DNA of 8,969 bases from an uncultured Methylobacillus sp. (GCA_946481235.1 CAMLME010000075.1:1-8969), one strand, 5' to 3'; numbered from the stretch's first letter, positions 1 through 8,280 are shown. Notes: generated by a model not told the origin, from the letters alone. Numbers and translations are program-made.

Positions 1-28
1 GCGCATTCGACCACTCTGCCACCTCTCC
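1..28 (-). tRNA. tRNA-Ser gene, 5' part only (runs off left edge)
   Basis: Read on the minus strand from base 28, the sequence begins GGAGAGGTGGCAGAGTGG and continues TCGAATGCGC. This is the typical acceptor 5' strand (GGAGAGG), the TG linker and the D-arm of bacterial tRNA-Ser. The anticodon, long variable arm and 3' half lie outside the window, so the isoacceptor cannot be named. tRNA-Leu was considered, but it usually begins GCC/GCG and has a different D-arm. Confidence 0.85.
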
Positions 29-41
29 GCGGCGAGGGCGA

Positions 42-47
42 ATTCTA
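42..47 (-). promoter_or_regulatory. Candidate extended -10 promoter of the tRNA-Ser gene
   Basis: On the minus strand the hexamer TAGAAT (5 of 6 to TATAAT) is preceded by TGC, giving an extended -10 element (TGnTAGAAT). Its spacing predicts transcription starting about 7 bases before the tRNA 5' end. The stretch between the -10 and the tRNA is GC-rich (TCGCCCTCGCCGC), like the discriminators of stringently controlled stable-RNA promoters. No good -35 hexamer is seen 16-18 bases upstream. The role is inferred from position. Confidence 0.45.
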
Positions 48-86
48 GCATAAGCCGCCGCAATACGTCTCTGGACAAAGCCACTC

Positions 87-104
87 AACTTCGGGAAACT
101 TCGG
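87..104 (+). repeat. Tandem 8-bp direct repeat AACTTCGG, period 10, just before mltF
   Basis: AACTTCGG occurs at 87-94 and again at 97-104, two bases before the mltF start codon. It lies where a ribosome binding site would be expected, yet mltF has no strong Shine-Dalgarno; GGGA at 93-96 is weak and distant. No function is known, and chance cannot be excluded for a repeat this short. Confidence 0.4.
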
Positions 105-106
105 CT

Positions 107-1531
107 ATGCGTTCCTTGGCGATCCTATTTATTCTGTTTCTCCTGGGCGGCTGCCAGAAACCGCCAAAACCTCTGCCATCCGTCAAGGAAAGTCGGGAAT
201 TGGTGGTAGTCACCCATAACGGTCCGGCGACTTATTACGTCAATGGCCAGAAGGAGTTCGCCGGGTTCGAGTACGACCTGGCTAAGCTGTTCGCGCAAGA
301 CCTGAGCGCCGAACTCGGGGAGGAGGTCCGGCTGAAGATCGTGCTCGTCGAGAATGTGTCGCAAATCATTCCTACCCTGATCAAAGGCAAGGCACATATC
401 GCAGCAGCCAATCTCAGCATCACCCGCCCGCGCCAGCACCTGGTACGCTTCGGCCCGCCGTATCAAACTGTCCAGCAGCAGGTGGTATTCAACAAGGAAA
501 AAGGTAACGCGCCCCAAAAGGCAAGCGACCTTGCCGGTGCCAATATTGCCATTCCCACCGGGACCAGCTATGCAGAACGCCTGAATGAAGTTGCAATAAA
601 AGTCCCGGAGCTGTACTGGGCCGAAGAGCAGCGCGTCAATAGTGAGGAGTTGCTTGAACGCGTTGCCGACGGCACGCTGGATTACACCATCGCCGACTCG
701 CATCTGGTGGCGATGGTGCAGAACTACTATCCCAACCTGGGTGCCGGACTCAATTTTGGCAAGAAAGACGAGCTGGCCTGGGCCTTCCGCAAAAATGGCG
801 ATGAATGGCTGTATCAGCAGGCGCAAAAATTCTTTGCGCGCATCAAGAAAGACGGCACGCTGCGCATCCTGCTTGACCGCTACTATGGCCATTCGGAGCG
901 CGTCAATCCAATGGATGTAACCGGCTTCCTGATCAAGCTGCGTACAGTGCTGCCAAAATACCTCGACCTGTTCCGGCAGGCCGGGGAAATCACTGGCGTC
1001 GACTGGCGCTTGTTGGCGGCGATCAGTTATCAGGAGTCGCATTGGGACCCTTTCGCAACCTCTCCTACCAATGTGCGGGGCATGATGATGCTTACCGAGG
1101 AAACGGCCGATCGCATGGGGGTCACCAACAGGCTGGACCCAGTACAAAGCATCATGGCCGGCTCGCGCTATGTAGTCGTATTGAAAGAAACGATTCCTGA
1201 GCGCGTGCCCGAGCCAGACCGCACCTGGCTGGCGCTCGCCGCTTACAACATCGGCTACGCCCATCTCGAAGACGCGCGCGTCTTGGCGCAACGCATGAAG
1301 CTGAATCCCGATGCCTGGGCGGATGTGAAGAAAACCCTGCCTCTGCTAACCCGGGAAGAGTATTTCTCGACGCTGCAATATGGCTATGCACGCGGTGGGG
1401 CGCCGGTACACTTCGTCGAGTCCATTCGCACGTATCACCGCATCCTGGAAAAATACGAACAGAAGCATGTCCCGATATTGCCCGGATTCGAGTTGATCGA
1501 CTCTACCTGGCTCTCGCAGCCTGCTCGCTAG
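107..1531 (+). CDS. mltF: Membrane-bound lytic murein transglycosylase F (MltF)
   Basis: This is a 474-residue outer-membrane lipoprotein that cleaves the MurNAc-GlcNAc bond of peptidoglycan non-hydrolytically, leaving 1,6-anhydromuramoyl ends. The N-terminus is a lipoprotein signal with lipobox LGGC and acylated Cys16. Residues about 31-270 resemble a solute-binding-protein family 3 domain, which in MltF enzymes is a regulatory domain. Residues about 290-430 are the SLT catalytic domain. It carries the ESHWDP motif with predicted catalytic Glu310, then the RGMMMLT segment and an AAYNIGYAH motif, all close to E. coli MltF (518 aa). The ATG at 107 is chosen because it gives a proper lipoprotein signal; its ribosome site is weak. 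It sits 24 bp upstream of ybaL on the same strand and diverges from tRNA-Ser. No damage is seen, and the assignment is secure. Confidence 0.95.
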   Translation: MRSLAILFILFLLGGCQKPPKPLPSVKESRELVVVTHNGPATYYVNGQKEFAGFEYDLAKLFAQDLSAELGEEVRLKIVLVENVSQIIPTLIKGKAHIAAANLSITRPRQHLVRFGPPYQTVQQQVVFNKEKGNAPQKASDLAGANIAIPTGTSYAERLNEVAIKVPELYWAEEQRVNSEELLERVADGTLDYTIADSHLVAMVQNYYPNLGAGLNFGKKDELAWAFRKNGDEWLYQQAQKFFARIKKDGTLRILLDRYYGHSERVNPMDVTGFLIKLRTVLPKYLDLFRQAGEITGVDWRLLAAISYQESHWDPFATSPTNVRGMMMLTEETADRMGVTNRLDPVQSIMAGSRYVVVLKETIPERVPEPDRTWLALAAYNIGYAHLEDARVLAQRMKLNPDAWADVKKTLPLLTREEYFSTLQYGYARGGAPVHFVESIRTYHRILEKYEQKHVPILPGFELIDSTWLSQPAR

Positions 1532-1555
1532 CTCTTCTTACCGAAAGATTATTGA

Positions 1556-3280
1556 ATGCCGCATGAAGTCAGCCTGATCACTACTATTGCCGCCGCCCTT
1601 GGCCTGGCGATGGTTTTGGGATTCATTGCCTCGAAGTTGCGCATGCCTCCCCTTGTCGGCTATCTCGTCGCAGGCATTCTGCTTGGCCCGACCACGCCCG
1701 GTTTCGTCGCCGATATGGAACTGGCGAGCCAGCTCGCGGAAATCGGCGTGATGCTGCTGATGTTCGGTGTGGGCCTGCATTTTTCGCTGGACGACCTGCT
1801 GGCAGTCAAGCGCATAGCCGTGCCCGGCGCCATTGTGCAAATCCTGGTGGCAACCATTCTGGGCATGGCAACCGCAACATACTGGGGCTGGGATATCGGT
1901 GCGTCACTGGTATTCGGGCTGTCGCTGTCGGTCGCCAGCACGGTCGTGCTGCTGCGTGCACTGGAAGCCCGCGGCGTGCTTGATTCGATCAACGGCCGTA
2001 TCGCCGTTGGCTGGCTGATCGTCGAAGACCTGGTCATGGTGCTGGTACTGGTATTGCTGCCCGTGTTCGCCGGCCTGCTTGGCAACTCCACCGACGCTGC
2101 ACAGCGTAGTGCATGGGACAGCGAAGTATGGATCACGCTCGGCATCACCATTGCCAAGGTGGCAACGTTCATCGTCCTGATGCTGGTAGTCGGCCGGCGA
2201 TTATTTCCGCGGCTATTGTGGCAAGTGGCGCGGACCGGATCGCGCGAACTGTTCACGTTGTGCGTCGTCGCAGCGGCGGTGGTCGTGGCTTACGGTTCGG
2301 CCCAGCTGTTCGGCGTTTCGTTCGCGCTGGGGGCCTTCTTTGCCGGCATGATGATGCGCGAATCGGAATTCAGCCATCGCGCGGCCGATGAGTCCCTGCC
2401 TTTACGCGACGCGTTCTCGGTATTGTTCTTCGTCTCGGTCGGCATGCTGTTCGAGCCGCAGGTGGTTATCGACGAGCCCATGAAGGTGCTGACCGTCGCC
2501 GCCATCATCATGTTCGGCAAAACAGTCGCGGCAATTGCCTTGGTACTGGCATTCCGCTACCCGCTCAATACCGCCCTGACGGTCGGCGCCAGCCTGGCAC
2601 AAATCGGTGAGTTCTCGTTCATCCTTGCGGGCGTAGGCGTCAGCCTGGGGTTGCTGGGAACCGAAGGCCAGAGCCTGATTCTTTCCGGGGCGCTGATCTC
2701 GATCGCGCTCAATACCCTGGCCTTCGCGGCCATTGAGCCGGCGCAGGTCTGGATTCGTTCGCGCTCCGCACTGGCGCGCCGCCTGGAACTCAGCGACGAC
2801 CCACTATCACAACTGCCGATGTCGACCGATCAGGCATTGCTCACCGGACAGGTAGTGCTGGTCGGTTACGGTCGCGTCGGACAACGAATTGCTGAAACCC
2901 TCAACGAACACGGAATTCACTATGTAGTTGCCGAACAGAATCGGGGTATCGTAGAAACATTGCGTGCACTAGAGATCCCGGCTGTGTCGGGCGATGCGTC
3001 CGATCCGGCTGTGCTGATCCAGGCCCATATCGCGCGCGCGGGCATGCTGGTGATTGCCACGCCGGATACTTTTGCTGCACGCAAGATGGTCGAAACGGCG
3101 CGTTTGCTGAACCCGAATATCGAAGTGGTCGTACGTACCCACAGCGACGAAGAAGCCAAACTACTAGCCAAGGAAAATATCGGCAAGATTTTCATGGGCG
3201 AGCACGAACTGGCGCGCGGCATGGTGGAGCATGTGATGACACGGATGGGAAAAAGCAGCAAGACACGCCGCCATCACTGA
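1556..3280 (+). CDS. ybaL: YbaL-type CPA2 cation:proton antiporter with TrkA-N domain
   Basis: This 574-residue inner-membrane protein belongs to the CPA2 monovalent cation:proton antiporter family, in the YbaL/Kef branch (E. coli YbaL is 558 aa). The N-terminus (about 1-400) is a run of hydrophobic helices of the Na+/H+ exchanger fold. Family signatures include LVGYLVAGILLGP near the start, GWLIVEDLVMV, FFVSVGM at 291-297 and SLAQIGEFSF at 346-355. The C-terminus is a cytosolic TrkA-N (RCK-type) nucleotide-binding domain beginning near residue 432, with the Rossmann motif GYGRVG at 437-442. Such domains gate Kef-type systems in response to nucleotide or redox ligands. The exact cation, probably K+, and the ligand cannot be read from sequence. 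The ATG at 1556 matches the short family N-terminus (MPHEVSLITTI). It probably shares a transcript with mltF and converges with the K+ channel gene. Confidence 0.92.
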   Translation: MPHEVSLITTIAAALGLAMVLGFIASKLRMPPLVGYLVAGILLGPTTPGFVADMELASQLAEIGVMLLMFGVGLHFSLDDLLAVKRIAVPGAIVQILVATILGMATATYWGWDIGASLVFGLSLSVASTVVLLRALEARGVLDSINGRIAVGWLIVEDLVMVLVLVLLPVFAGLLGNSTDAAQRSAWDSEVWITLGITIAKVATFIVLMLVVGRRLFPRLLWQVARTGSRELFTLCVVAAAVVVAYGSAQLFGVSFALGAFFAGMMMRESEFSHRAADESLPLRDAFSVLFFVSVGMLFEPQVVIDEPMKVLTVAAIIMFGKTVAAIALVLAFRYPLNTALTVGASLAQIGEFSFILAGVGVSLGLLGTEGQSLILSGALISIALNTLAFAAIEPAQVWIRSRSALARRLELSDDPLSQLPMSTDQALLTGQVVLVGYGRVGQRIAETLNEHGIHYVVAEQNRGIVETLRALEIPAVSGDASDPAVLIQAHIARAGMLVIATPDTFAARKMVETARLLNPNIEVVVRTHSDEEAKLLAKENIGKIFMGEHELARGMVEHVMTRMGKSSKTRRHH

Positions 3281-3296
3281 TTTTCAGCGGCGGCGT
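3265..3296. terminator. Candidate bidirectional terminator hairpin between convergent genes
   Basis: ACGCCGCC (3265-3272) is perfectly complementary to GGCGGCGT (3289-3296). Inside this, CTGA (3277-3280) pairs with TCAG (3284-3287) around a TTT loop, leaving an asymmetric 4/1 internal loop. The structure overlaps the TGA of ybaL and abuts the TAA of the channel gene, so both genes could use it. There is no classical U-tract directly after it on either strand; on the minus strand a run of five T follows only after about a dozen bases. Terminator function is therefore inferred. Confidence 0.45.
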
Positions 3297-4120
3297 TACT
3301 TCGCGCTGTCGTTCGGGGCAGCTCCGGCCTGCTTGTCAGCCTGCTCACGTGACAGCGCTTCCAACTCATCCAAACGCTCGAGTATCTGCTGCAGCAGTTT
3401 GTCGGTCTTATGTTCTTCCTGCTCCACCTTTTCCACTTCGCTGCCGATCAGGAAAGCCGCCAGATTGGCAGTCAGCAATGAAATCAGGCCAACGCCGAAC
3501 AGGATAAGCAATCCGCCAAACAGCCTGCCTGTCGGTGTTTGCGGCGCAATATCGCCATAGCCGACGGTAAATACCGTCACCCATGCCCACCAGATGCCGT
3601 CCGAGATCGTGCCCATTCGTGGCTCGATACGCGTGACCAGAATGCCGGAAAGCACCACCACGACAAGAGCGATGGCTAGTGTAGTTCCCAATCGATTGCG
3701 CATCAGGAATCGGCGCAAGGTCTTGGATAGCCCCATGACCAGAACAAGCACGAGCAACAAGCGCAGATTGCGAAGTGTGCCGACCAGCGGAGTGTTGTTC
3801 CAGACGATGGGGAAACCGGCAAAAATGATCACCAGGTTCATCCAGTTGGTCATCAGGTAGTGCGTCTTGCCCCTCACCAGGAAAGTCAGGATCACGGTTT
3901 CACCGATGAAAAACAGCCACACCAGCCAGTCGAACCAGTGGCTGGCCTGCGCCGAAATAAGGGAGGTTTCGACCAGATACCATTGAACGGGAATCCAGAT
4001 CGCCACCAGCAGCATCGGCCATTCCAGCCGTCGCCCCCACTCCCGCGCCTCGGGCGTTTCATGCGATGAAACCCCAGAAAGTCCGATCAGGTTGGTGAAC
4101 TTGATTTCCGGGAGGCGCAT
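3296..4120 (-). CDS. Six-TM voltage-gated-like potassium channel, TVGYGD filter
   Basis: This is a 274-residue inner-membrane protein of the ion-transport / Kv-like bacterial potassium channel type. Hydrophobic segments lie at about 34-50, 63-82, 93-108, 116-132 (S4-like), 145-165 (S5) and 200-226 (S6). The selectivity filter TVGYGD is at 185-190 between S5 and S6, the hallmark of K+ channels. The S4-like segment has arginines at 117 and 120, then K133, R136 and R137 after a long uncharged stretch. The voltage sensor thus looks weak compared with the every-third-residue pattern of KvAP-like channels. The cytosolic C-terminus (about 228-265) is charged with heptad-like leucines (KLLQQILERLDELEAL), suggesting a short tetramerising coiled coil instead of an RCK domain. 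The gene begins 12 bp after the serS stop with no clear Shine-Dalgarno, suggesting translational coupling. Channel identity is confident; gating mode is unknown. Confidence 0.88.
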   Translation of the reverse strand: MRLPEIKFTNLIGLSGVSSHETPEAREWGRRLEWPMLLVAIWIPVQWYLVETSLISAQASHWFDWLVWLFFIGETVILTFLVRGKTHYLMTNWMNLVIIFAGFPIVWNNTPLVGTLRNLRLLLVLVLVMGLSKTLRRFLMRNRLGTTLAIALVVVVLSGILVTRIEPRMGTISDGIWWAWVTVFTVGYGDIAPQTPTGRLFGGLLILFGVGLISLLTANLAAFLIGSEVEKVEQEEHKTDKLLQQILERLDELEALSREQADKQAGAAPNDSAK

Positions 4121-4132
4121 GTCAGTGCATGA

Positions 4133-5431
<1,299 letters not shown>

Positions 5432-6739
5432 TTATTTTTTAGCTTTCCTGTCGAGCTCGCGCAGATGCGCCAGCTTTTCGCTTATTTTACCTTCCAGACC
5501 GCGCGGCGTGGGCTCGTAAAACCGCATCGGCGCCATTTCGTCAGGGAAATACTGCTCTCCGGCCGCATAGGCTTCCGGCTCATCATGCGCGTAGCGGTAT
5601 TCCTTGCCGTAATTCAGATCCTTCATCAGCTTGGTCGGCGCGTTGCGCAAATGCAGCGGAACATTGCGCGACTTGTCCTGCGCGACGAAAGCCTTGGCCT
5701 TGTTGTAAGCCATATATGCCGCATTGCTCTTGGGCGCGACAGCGAGGTAAAGCACCGCGTTGGATAGCGCCAACTCGCCTTCGGGAGTGCCGAGCCGCTC
5801 GTAGATTTCGCAAGCAGCAGAGGCAATCTCGGTCGCGCGCGGATCGGCCAGACCAATGTCTTCGATGGCCATGCGCACGATGCGGCGCCCCAGATACAGC
5901 GGATCGGCGCCGCCGTCCAGCATGCGTAAAAACCAATACAGTGCCGCGTCCGGACTGGAGCCGCGTACGGATTTGTGCAGCGCTGAAATCTGGTCGTAGA
6001 ACGCTTCACCGCCCTTGTCGAACCGGCGCAGCTTGGAAGACAGCGTACTATTGAGGAATTCCTCGTCGATGTCATTGACCTGCGCCGAATGGGCAGCGTT
6101 GAACAACTGTTCGAGGAAATTCAGCAAGCGGCGCGCGTCGCCGTCGGCATAGGCCAGCACCTGCTCGCGCACTTCCTGCGTGGTCGCGAGGCCGCCCGAC
6201 TCCAGTTGCATCGCACGGTCGAACAGCACACCCAGCTCCGGCTCCGATAGCGCTTGCAGTACAAACACCTGCGCCCGCGACAGCAAGGCGCTGTTGACCT
6301 CGAACGACGGATTTTCGGTGGTCGCACCGATGAAGGTGAACAAGCCGCTTTCCACGTACGGCAGGAAGGCATCCTGCTGCGACTTGTTGAAACGGTGAAC
6401 TTCATCGACGAAGAGAATGGTACGGCGGCCGGACTGCTGTAGGCTGTGCTGCGCGCGCTCGACCGCCTCGCGGATGTCCTTCACGCCGGACAGCACGGCA
6501 GACAGCGGGATGAATTCGGCATCGGCGGTCTGGGCAATCAGCCGGGCCAGCGTGGTTTTCCCCACTCCTGGCGGCCCCCAGAGGATCATTGAAGGCAACT
6601 TTCCGGAAGTAAACGCAAGCCGCAGCGGCTTGCCCTGTCCCAGCAGATGGCTTTGCCCGACGACTTCATCCAGCGTCTTGGGACGCAGGCGTTCCGCCAA
6701 TGGGGCATGAGGCTCTCTCTGTGCGAAAAGATCGGTCAT
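5432..6739 (-). CDS. rarA: Replication-associated recombination protein A (RarA/MgsA), AAA+ ATPase
   Basis: This is a 435-residue cytosolic AAA+ ATPase related to clamp loaders and RuvB. It acts at stalled or gapped replication forks, and in E. coli it interacts with SSB (E. coli RarA is 447 aa). The N-terminus MTDLFAQ followed by LAERLRPKTLDEVVGQ is typical. Walker A GPPGVGKTT is at 55-63, and Walker B ends in D112-E113. The sensor 1 segment GATTENPSFEVNSALLSR is at 138-155, with a candidate arginine finger at R155. The sensor 2 region DARRLLN is at 201-207. The C-terminal tetramerisation/DUF domain includes HKSVRGSSPDAALYWF at 255-270. The reading frame stays open upstream to 6847, but the added 36 residues do not resemble RarA, so the ATG at 6739 is preferred. 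It is the first gene of the rarA-serS-channel cluster. Confidence 0.94.
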   Translation of the reverse strand: MTDLFAQREPHAPLAERLRPKTLDEVVGQSHLLGQGKPLRLAFTSGKLPSMILWGPPGVGKTTLARLIAQTADAEFIPLSAVLSGVKDIREAVERAQHSLQQSGRRTILFVDEVHRFNKSQQDAFLPYVESGLFTFIGATTENPSFEVNSALLSRAQVFVLQALSEPELGVLFDRAMQLESGGLATTQEVREQVLAYADGDARRLLNFLEQLFNAAHSAQVNDIDEEFLNSTLSSKLRRFDKGGEAFYDQISALHKSVRGSSPDAALYWFLRMLDGGADPLYLGRRIVRMAIEDIGLADPRATEIASAACEIYERLGTPEGELALSNAVLYLAVAPKSNAAYMAYNKAKAFVAQDKSRNVPLHLRNAPTKLMKDLNYGKEYRYAHDEPEAYAAGEQYFPDEMAPMRFYEPTPRGLEGKISEKLAHLRELDRKAKK

Positions 6740-6748
6740 AGACGGGGC

Positions 6749-6754
6749 ATTATA
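6749..6754 (-). promoter_or_regulatory. Perfect TATAAT -10 box nine bases before the rarA ATG
   Basis: On the minus strand TATAAT is followed by nine bases (GCCCCGTCT) and then the rarA ATG. A normal -10 to start distance would place the 5' end of the RNA about three bases before the ATG. No Shine-Dalgarno is visible in this stretch. The -35 position (TCGGTC with a 17-base spacer) is poor. The match is visible; promoter activity is inferred. Confidence 0.45.
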
Positions 6755-6817
6755 GAACCAATTCGCTTTCCGACCGATGCATGCCCCTGTCAATGCACGG
6801 TAGCATCTCCTAGCCTG

Positions 6818-6844
6818 TTGAATATTAGGTATTTTTAATATACT
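6818..6844 (+). promoter_or_regulatory. Candidate promoter for the TPR-barrel / FecR genes
   Basis: TTGAAT (6818-6823, 4 of 6 to the -35 consensus) and TATACT (6839-6844, 5 of 6 to the -10) are separated by 15 bases, shorter than the ideal 17. This would give a leader of about 70 bases containing the 6855-6876 dyad. An alternative is TTGACT at 6865-6870, but the best -10 at 17 bases from it (CACCAT) is poor. CATAAT at 6852-6857 is another -10-like hexamer without a -35. The true start is undecided. Confidence 0.3.
6822..6841. repeat. AT-rich dyad ATATTA-N8-TAATAT in the divergent spacer
   Basis: ATATTA (6822-6827) and TAATAT (6836-6841) form a perfect 6-bp inverted repeat around GGTATTTT. 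It sits within a strongly AT-rich island (about 6816-6858, roughly one fifth G+C by eye) that contrasts with the GC-rich genes on both sides. It could be an operator half-site pair, an UP-type or nucleoid-protein site, or simply AT-rich chance. Confidence 0.35.
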
Positions 6845-6854
6845 CAATATGCAT

Positions 6855-6876
6855 AATCCTGGTGTTGACTAGGATT
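6855..6876. promoter_or_regulatory. Dyad AATCCT-N10-AGGATT, candidate operator or leader hairpin
   Basis: AATCCT (6855-6860) and AGGATT (6871-6876) are perfect inverted repeats. In RNA the pairing could extend by a G-U and a G-C pair to an eight-pair stem with a six-base loop. The dyad lies about 45 bases before the ATG of the barrel gene and encloses TTGACT. It could be a binding site for a dimeric regulator or a structure in the 5' leader. No matching regulator gene is present in the window. Confidence 0.4.
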
Positions 6877-6910
6877 CATCTTTAAGACACCATGACCCCC
6901 AAATAATCTA

Positions 6911-6916
6911 GGGAGA
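6911..6916 (+). promoter_or_regulatory. Ribosome binding site GGGAGA of the TPR-barrel gene
   Basis: GGGAGA is followed by a five-base spacer and the ATG at 6922. It supports that start, which also begins a convincing signal peptide. Confidence 0.65.
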
Positions 6917-6921
6917 ATGCA

Positions 6922-8268
6922 ATGTCTCGTTCAAAAACGAGTATTGCGGCAATTGGCGCGCTTTTATCCGTACTGGTATTCTTCAACGCAACCCCCGTCC
7001 TGGCAGCAGACAACACCCTCTCCGAAGCGGAAATACTGATCCGCAGCGGCAAGGCGAAGGAAGCCTACGCGCTGCTGGCACCGAGTGAAAGCGAACAGGC
7101 CGGTACTCCTGAATACGATTATCTGCTTGGCCTTTCAGCCATAGAAAGCGGGAAGGCCGTACACGGCATCTTTGCGCTCGAACGCTTACTGGCCGTGCAG
7201 CCCAACCATGTTGCGGGTCGCGTGGCTATTGCACGCGCCCACTTCATGCTTGGCGAAAACGAATCGGCGCGCGAGGAATTCAAGAATATCCAGGAACAAG
7301 CCCCTCCAGAGGACGCGCTCAAGACAATAGACCGCTACATGTCGGCCATTGATCGCGCGCTCGGCGATACAACGCGCTTCAACGCATATCTCGAAGGCAC
7401 CTGGGGCCACGACAGCAATATCAACGGCGCTCCCAGCGCGCAGACGCTGATCGTCAATTTCAACGGATTGCCGCTGCCGGTTACGCTGTCAGGCACGACT
7501 GCGGAAGAGTCTGACAACTTCATGGCACTCGGCGGCGGCGCCAGCTTCCGCTATCCCTTCAGCCGCAGCCTTTCGCTGTTCGGCGGTGTCAGCGGCACCA
7601 AGCGCCATAACTGGTCCGAGGACGTCTTCGATACCAGCAATATCGACTTCAACCTCGGTCTCGCCCACAAGCTCGGGCCTAACACTGTCTCCGTAGCACT
7701 ACAGGACGGCACTTTCCGTCTCGATGGCGAGCGTTACCGCCATAGCTACGGCGTCGCCGGGCAATGGCAGCACAACCTTGACGACCGCAACCAGATTTCC
7801 GTGTTCGGTCAGACGCTGCGCCTCGACTATCCTTCCACCGAAATCCGCAATGCCGACCGCCGCTTGATCGGCCTGGGCTTCGGGCACGCCTTCTTTGGCG
7901 ATCTCTCGCCGGTGCTGTTCGTGAATGTCTATGCAGGCGATGAGGACGAGCGCGCCTCCGACCGCCCCGACATGGGCCACGATTTCTACGGCATCCGTAC
8001 CGGCGGCCAGATCACCTGGAACCCGAAAACCCTCCTGTTCGCAACGGCGAATTACGAAAACCGCGACTTCGGCGGGACCAAGCCCTTTTTCACCCGTTCG
8101 CAAGAGGATCGCCAGTACGAGTTCTCGGTGGGCGCGCGCCTGCTGCCGATACCGCTGTGGCAGATCAAGCCCCAGCTGAGCTACCTGAACAACGACTCGA
8201 ACATTCCCATCACCGACTACGACCGCTGGATGCTTTCGGTCACATTCCGCCACGACTTCGAGTGGTAA
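6922..8268 (+). CDS. Exported TPR protein with C-terminal outer-membrane beta-barrel (Slam/DUF560-like)
   Basis: This 448-residue protein is predicted to be in the outer membrane. It starts with a Sec signal peptide (Lys5, a hydrophobic stretch at about 8-22, and VLA|AD cleavage after residue 28). Residues about 31-125 are helical with TPR character (LIRSGKAKEAYALL; YLLGLSAIESGKAVHGIFAL; ARAHFMLGENESAREEF), giving two to three periplasmic repeats. From about 153 the protein switches to alternating aromatic/polar strands, including a WGHDSNIN turn motif. It ends RHDFEW, an aromatic C-terminal strand like the BAM recognition signal. A periplasmic TPR followed by a barrel of about 300 residues is the architecture of Slam (surface lipoprotein assembly modifier, DUF560) and type XI secretion translocons, of similar or slightly greater length. 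The family call is from architecture and is tentative; a TPR-porin of another family is possible. The FecR-domain gene follows after 12 bp. Confidence 0.7.
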   Translation: MSRSKTSIAAIGALLSVLVFFNATPVLAADNTLSEAEILIRSGKAKEAYALLAPSESEQAGTPEYDYLLGLSAIESGKAVHGIFALERLLAVQPNHVAGRVAIARAHFMLGENESAREEFKNIQEQAPPEDALKTIDRYMSAIDRALGDTTRFNAYLEGTWGHDSNINGAPSAQTLIVNFNGLPLPVTLSGTTAEESDNFMALGGGASFRYPFSRSLSLFGGVSGTKRHNWSEDVFDTSNIDFNLGLAHKLGPNTVSVALQDGTFRLDGERYRHSYGVAGQWQHNLDDRNQISVFGQTLRLDYPSTEIRNADRRLIGLGFGHAFFGDLSPVLFVNVYAGDEDERASDRPDMGHDFYGIRTGGQITWNPKTLLFATANYENRDFGGTKPFFTRSQEDRQYEFSVGARLLPIPLWQIKPQLSYLNNDSNIPITDYDRWMLSVTFRHDFEW

Positions 8269-8269
8269 G

Positions 8270-8275
8270 AGAGGA
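8270..8275 (+). promoter_or_regulatory. Ribosome binding site AGAGGA of the FecR-domain gene
   Basis: AGAGGA lies directly after the TAA of the barrel gene, with a five-base spacer to the ATG at 8281. The tight 12-bp junction supports one transcript for both genes. Confidence 0.7.
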
Positions 8276-8280
8276 ACGGC

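Noticed and set aside
1..106. tRNA-Ser as an attachment site of an integrated element
   Set aside because: No integrase, repeat of the tRNA end or phage gene is visible, and the flanking genes are ordinary chromosomal ones. The tRNA 3' end, where attachment usually occurs, is outside the window.
125..1291. A 388-codon open frame on the minus strand opposite mltF
   Set aside because: Its translation shows no recognisable family or signal. It lies entirely antisense to a convincing MltF, and long antisense frames are common opposite GC-rich genes.
1660..2256. A 198-codon minus-strand open frame inside ybaL
   Set aside because: Its Ser/Thr/Arg-rich composition is typical of the antisense of a hydrophobic membrane gene, and it has no domain or ribosome site.
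6740..6847. A 36-residue N-terminal extension of RarA
   Set aside because: The frame is open to 6847, but the added residues are not RarA-like, cross a perfect TATAAT, and the internal MTDLFAQ start matches the family.
6861..6891. GGTGT (6861-6865) and ACACC (6887-6891) inverted repeat
   Set aside because: It is only five base pairs with a 21-base spacer, overlaps the better 6855-6876 dyad, and is likely coincidental.
6892..6906. Mini open frame ATG-ACC-CCC-AAA-TAA before the barrel gene, possible leader peptide
   Set aside because: It has only four codons, no Shine-Dalgarno and no attenuator structure, so it is probably chance.
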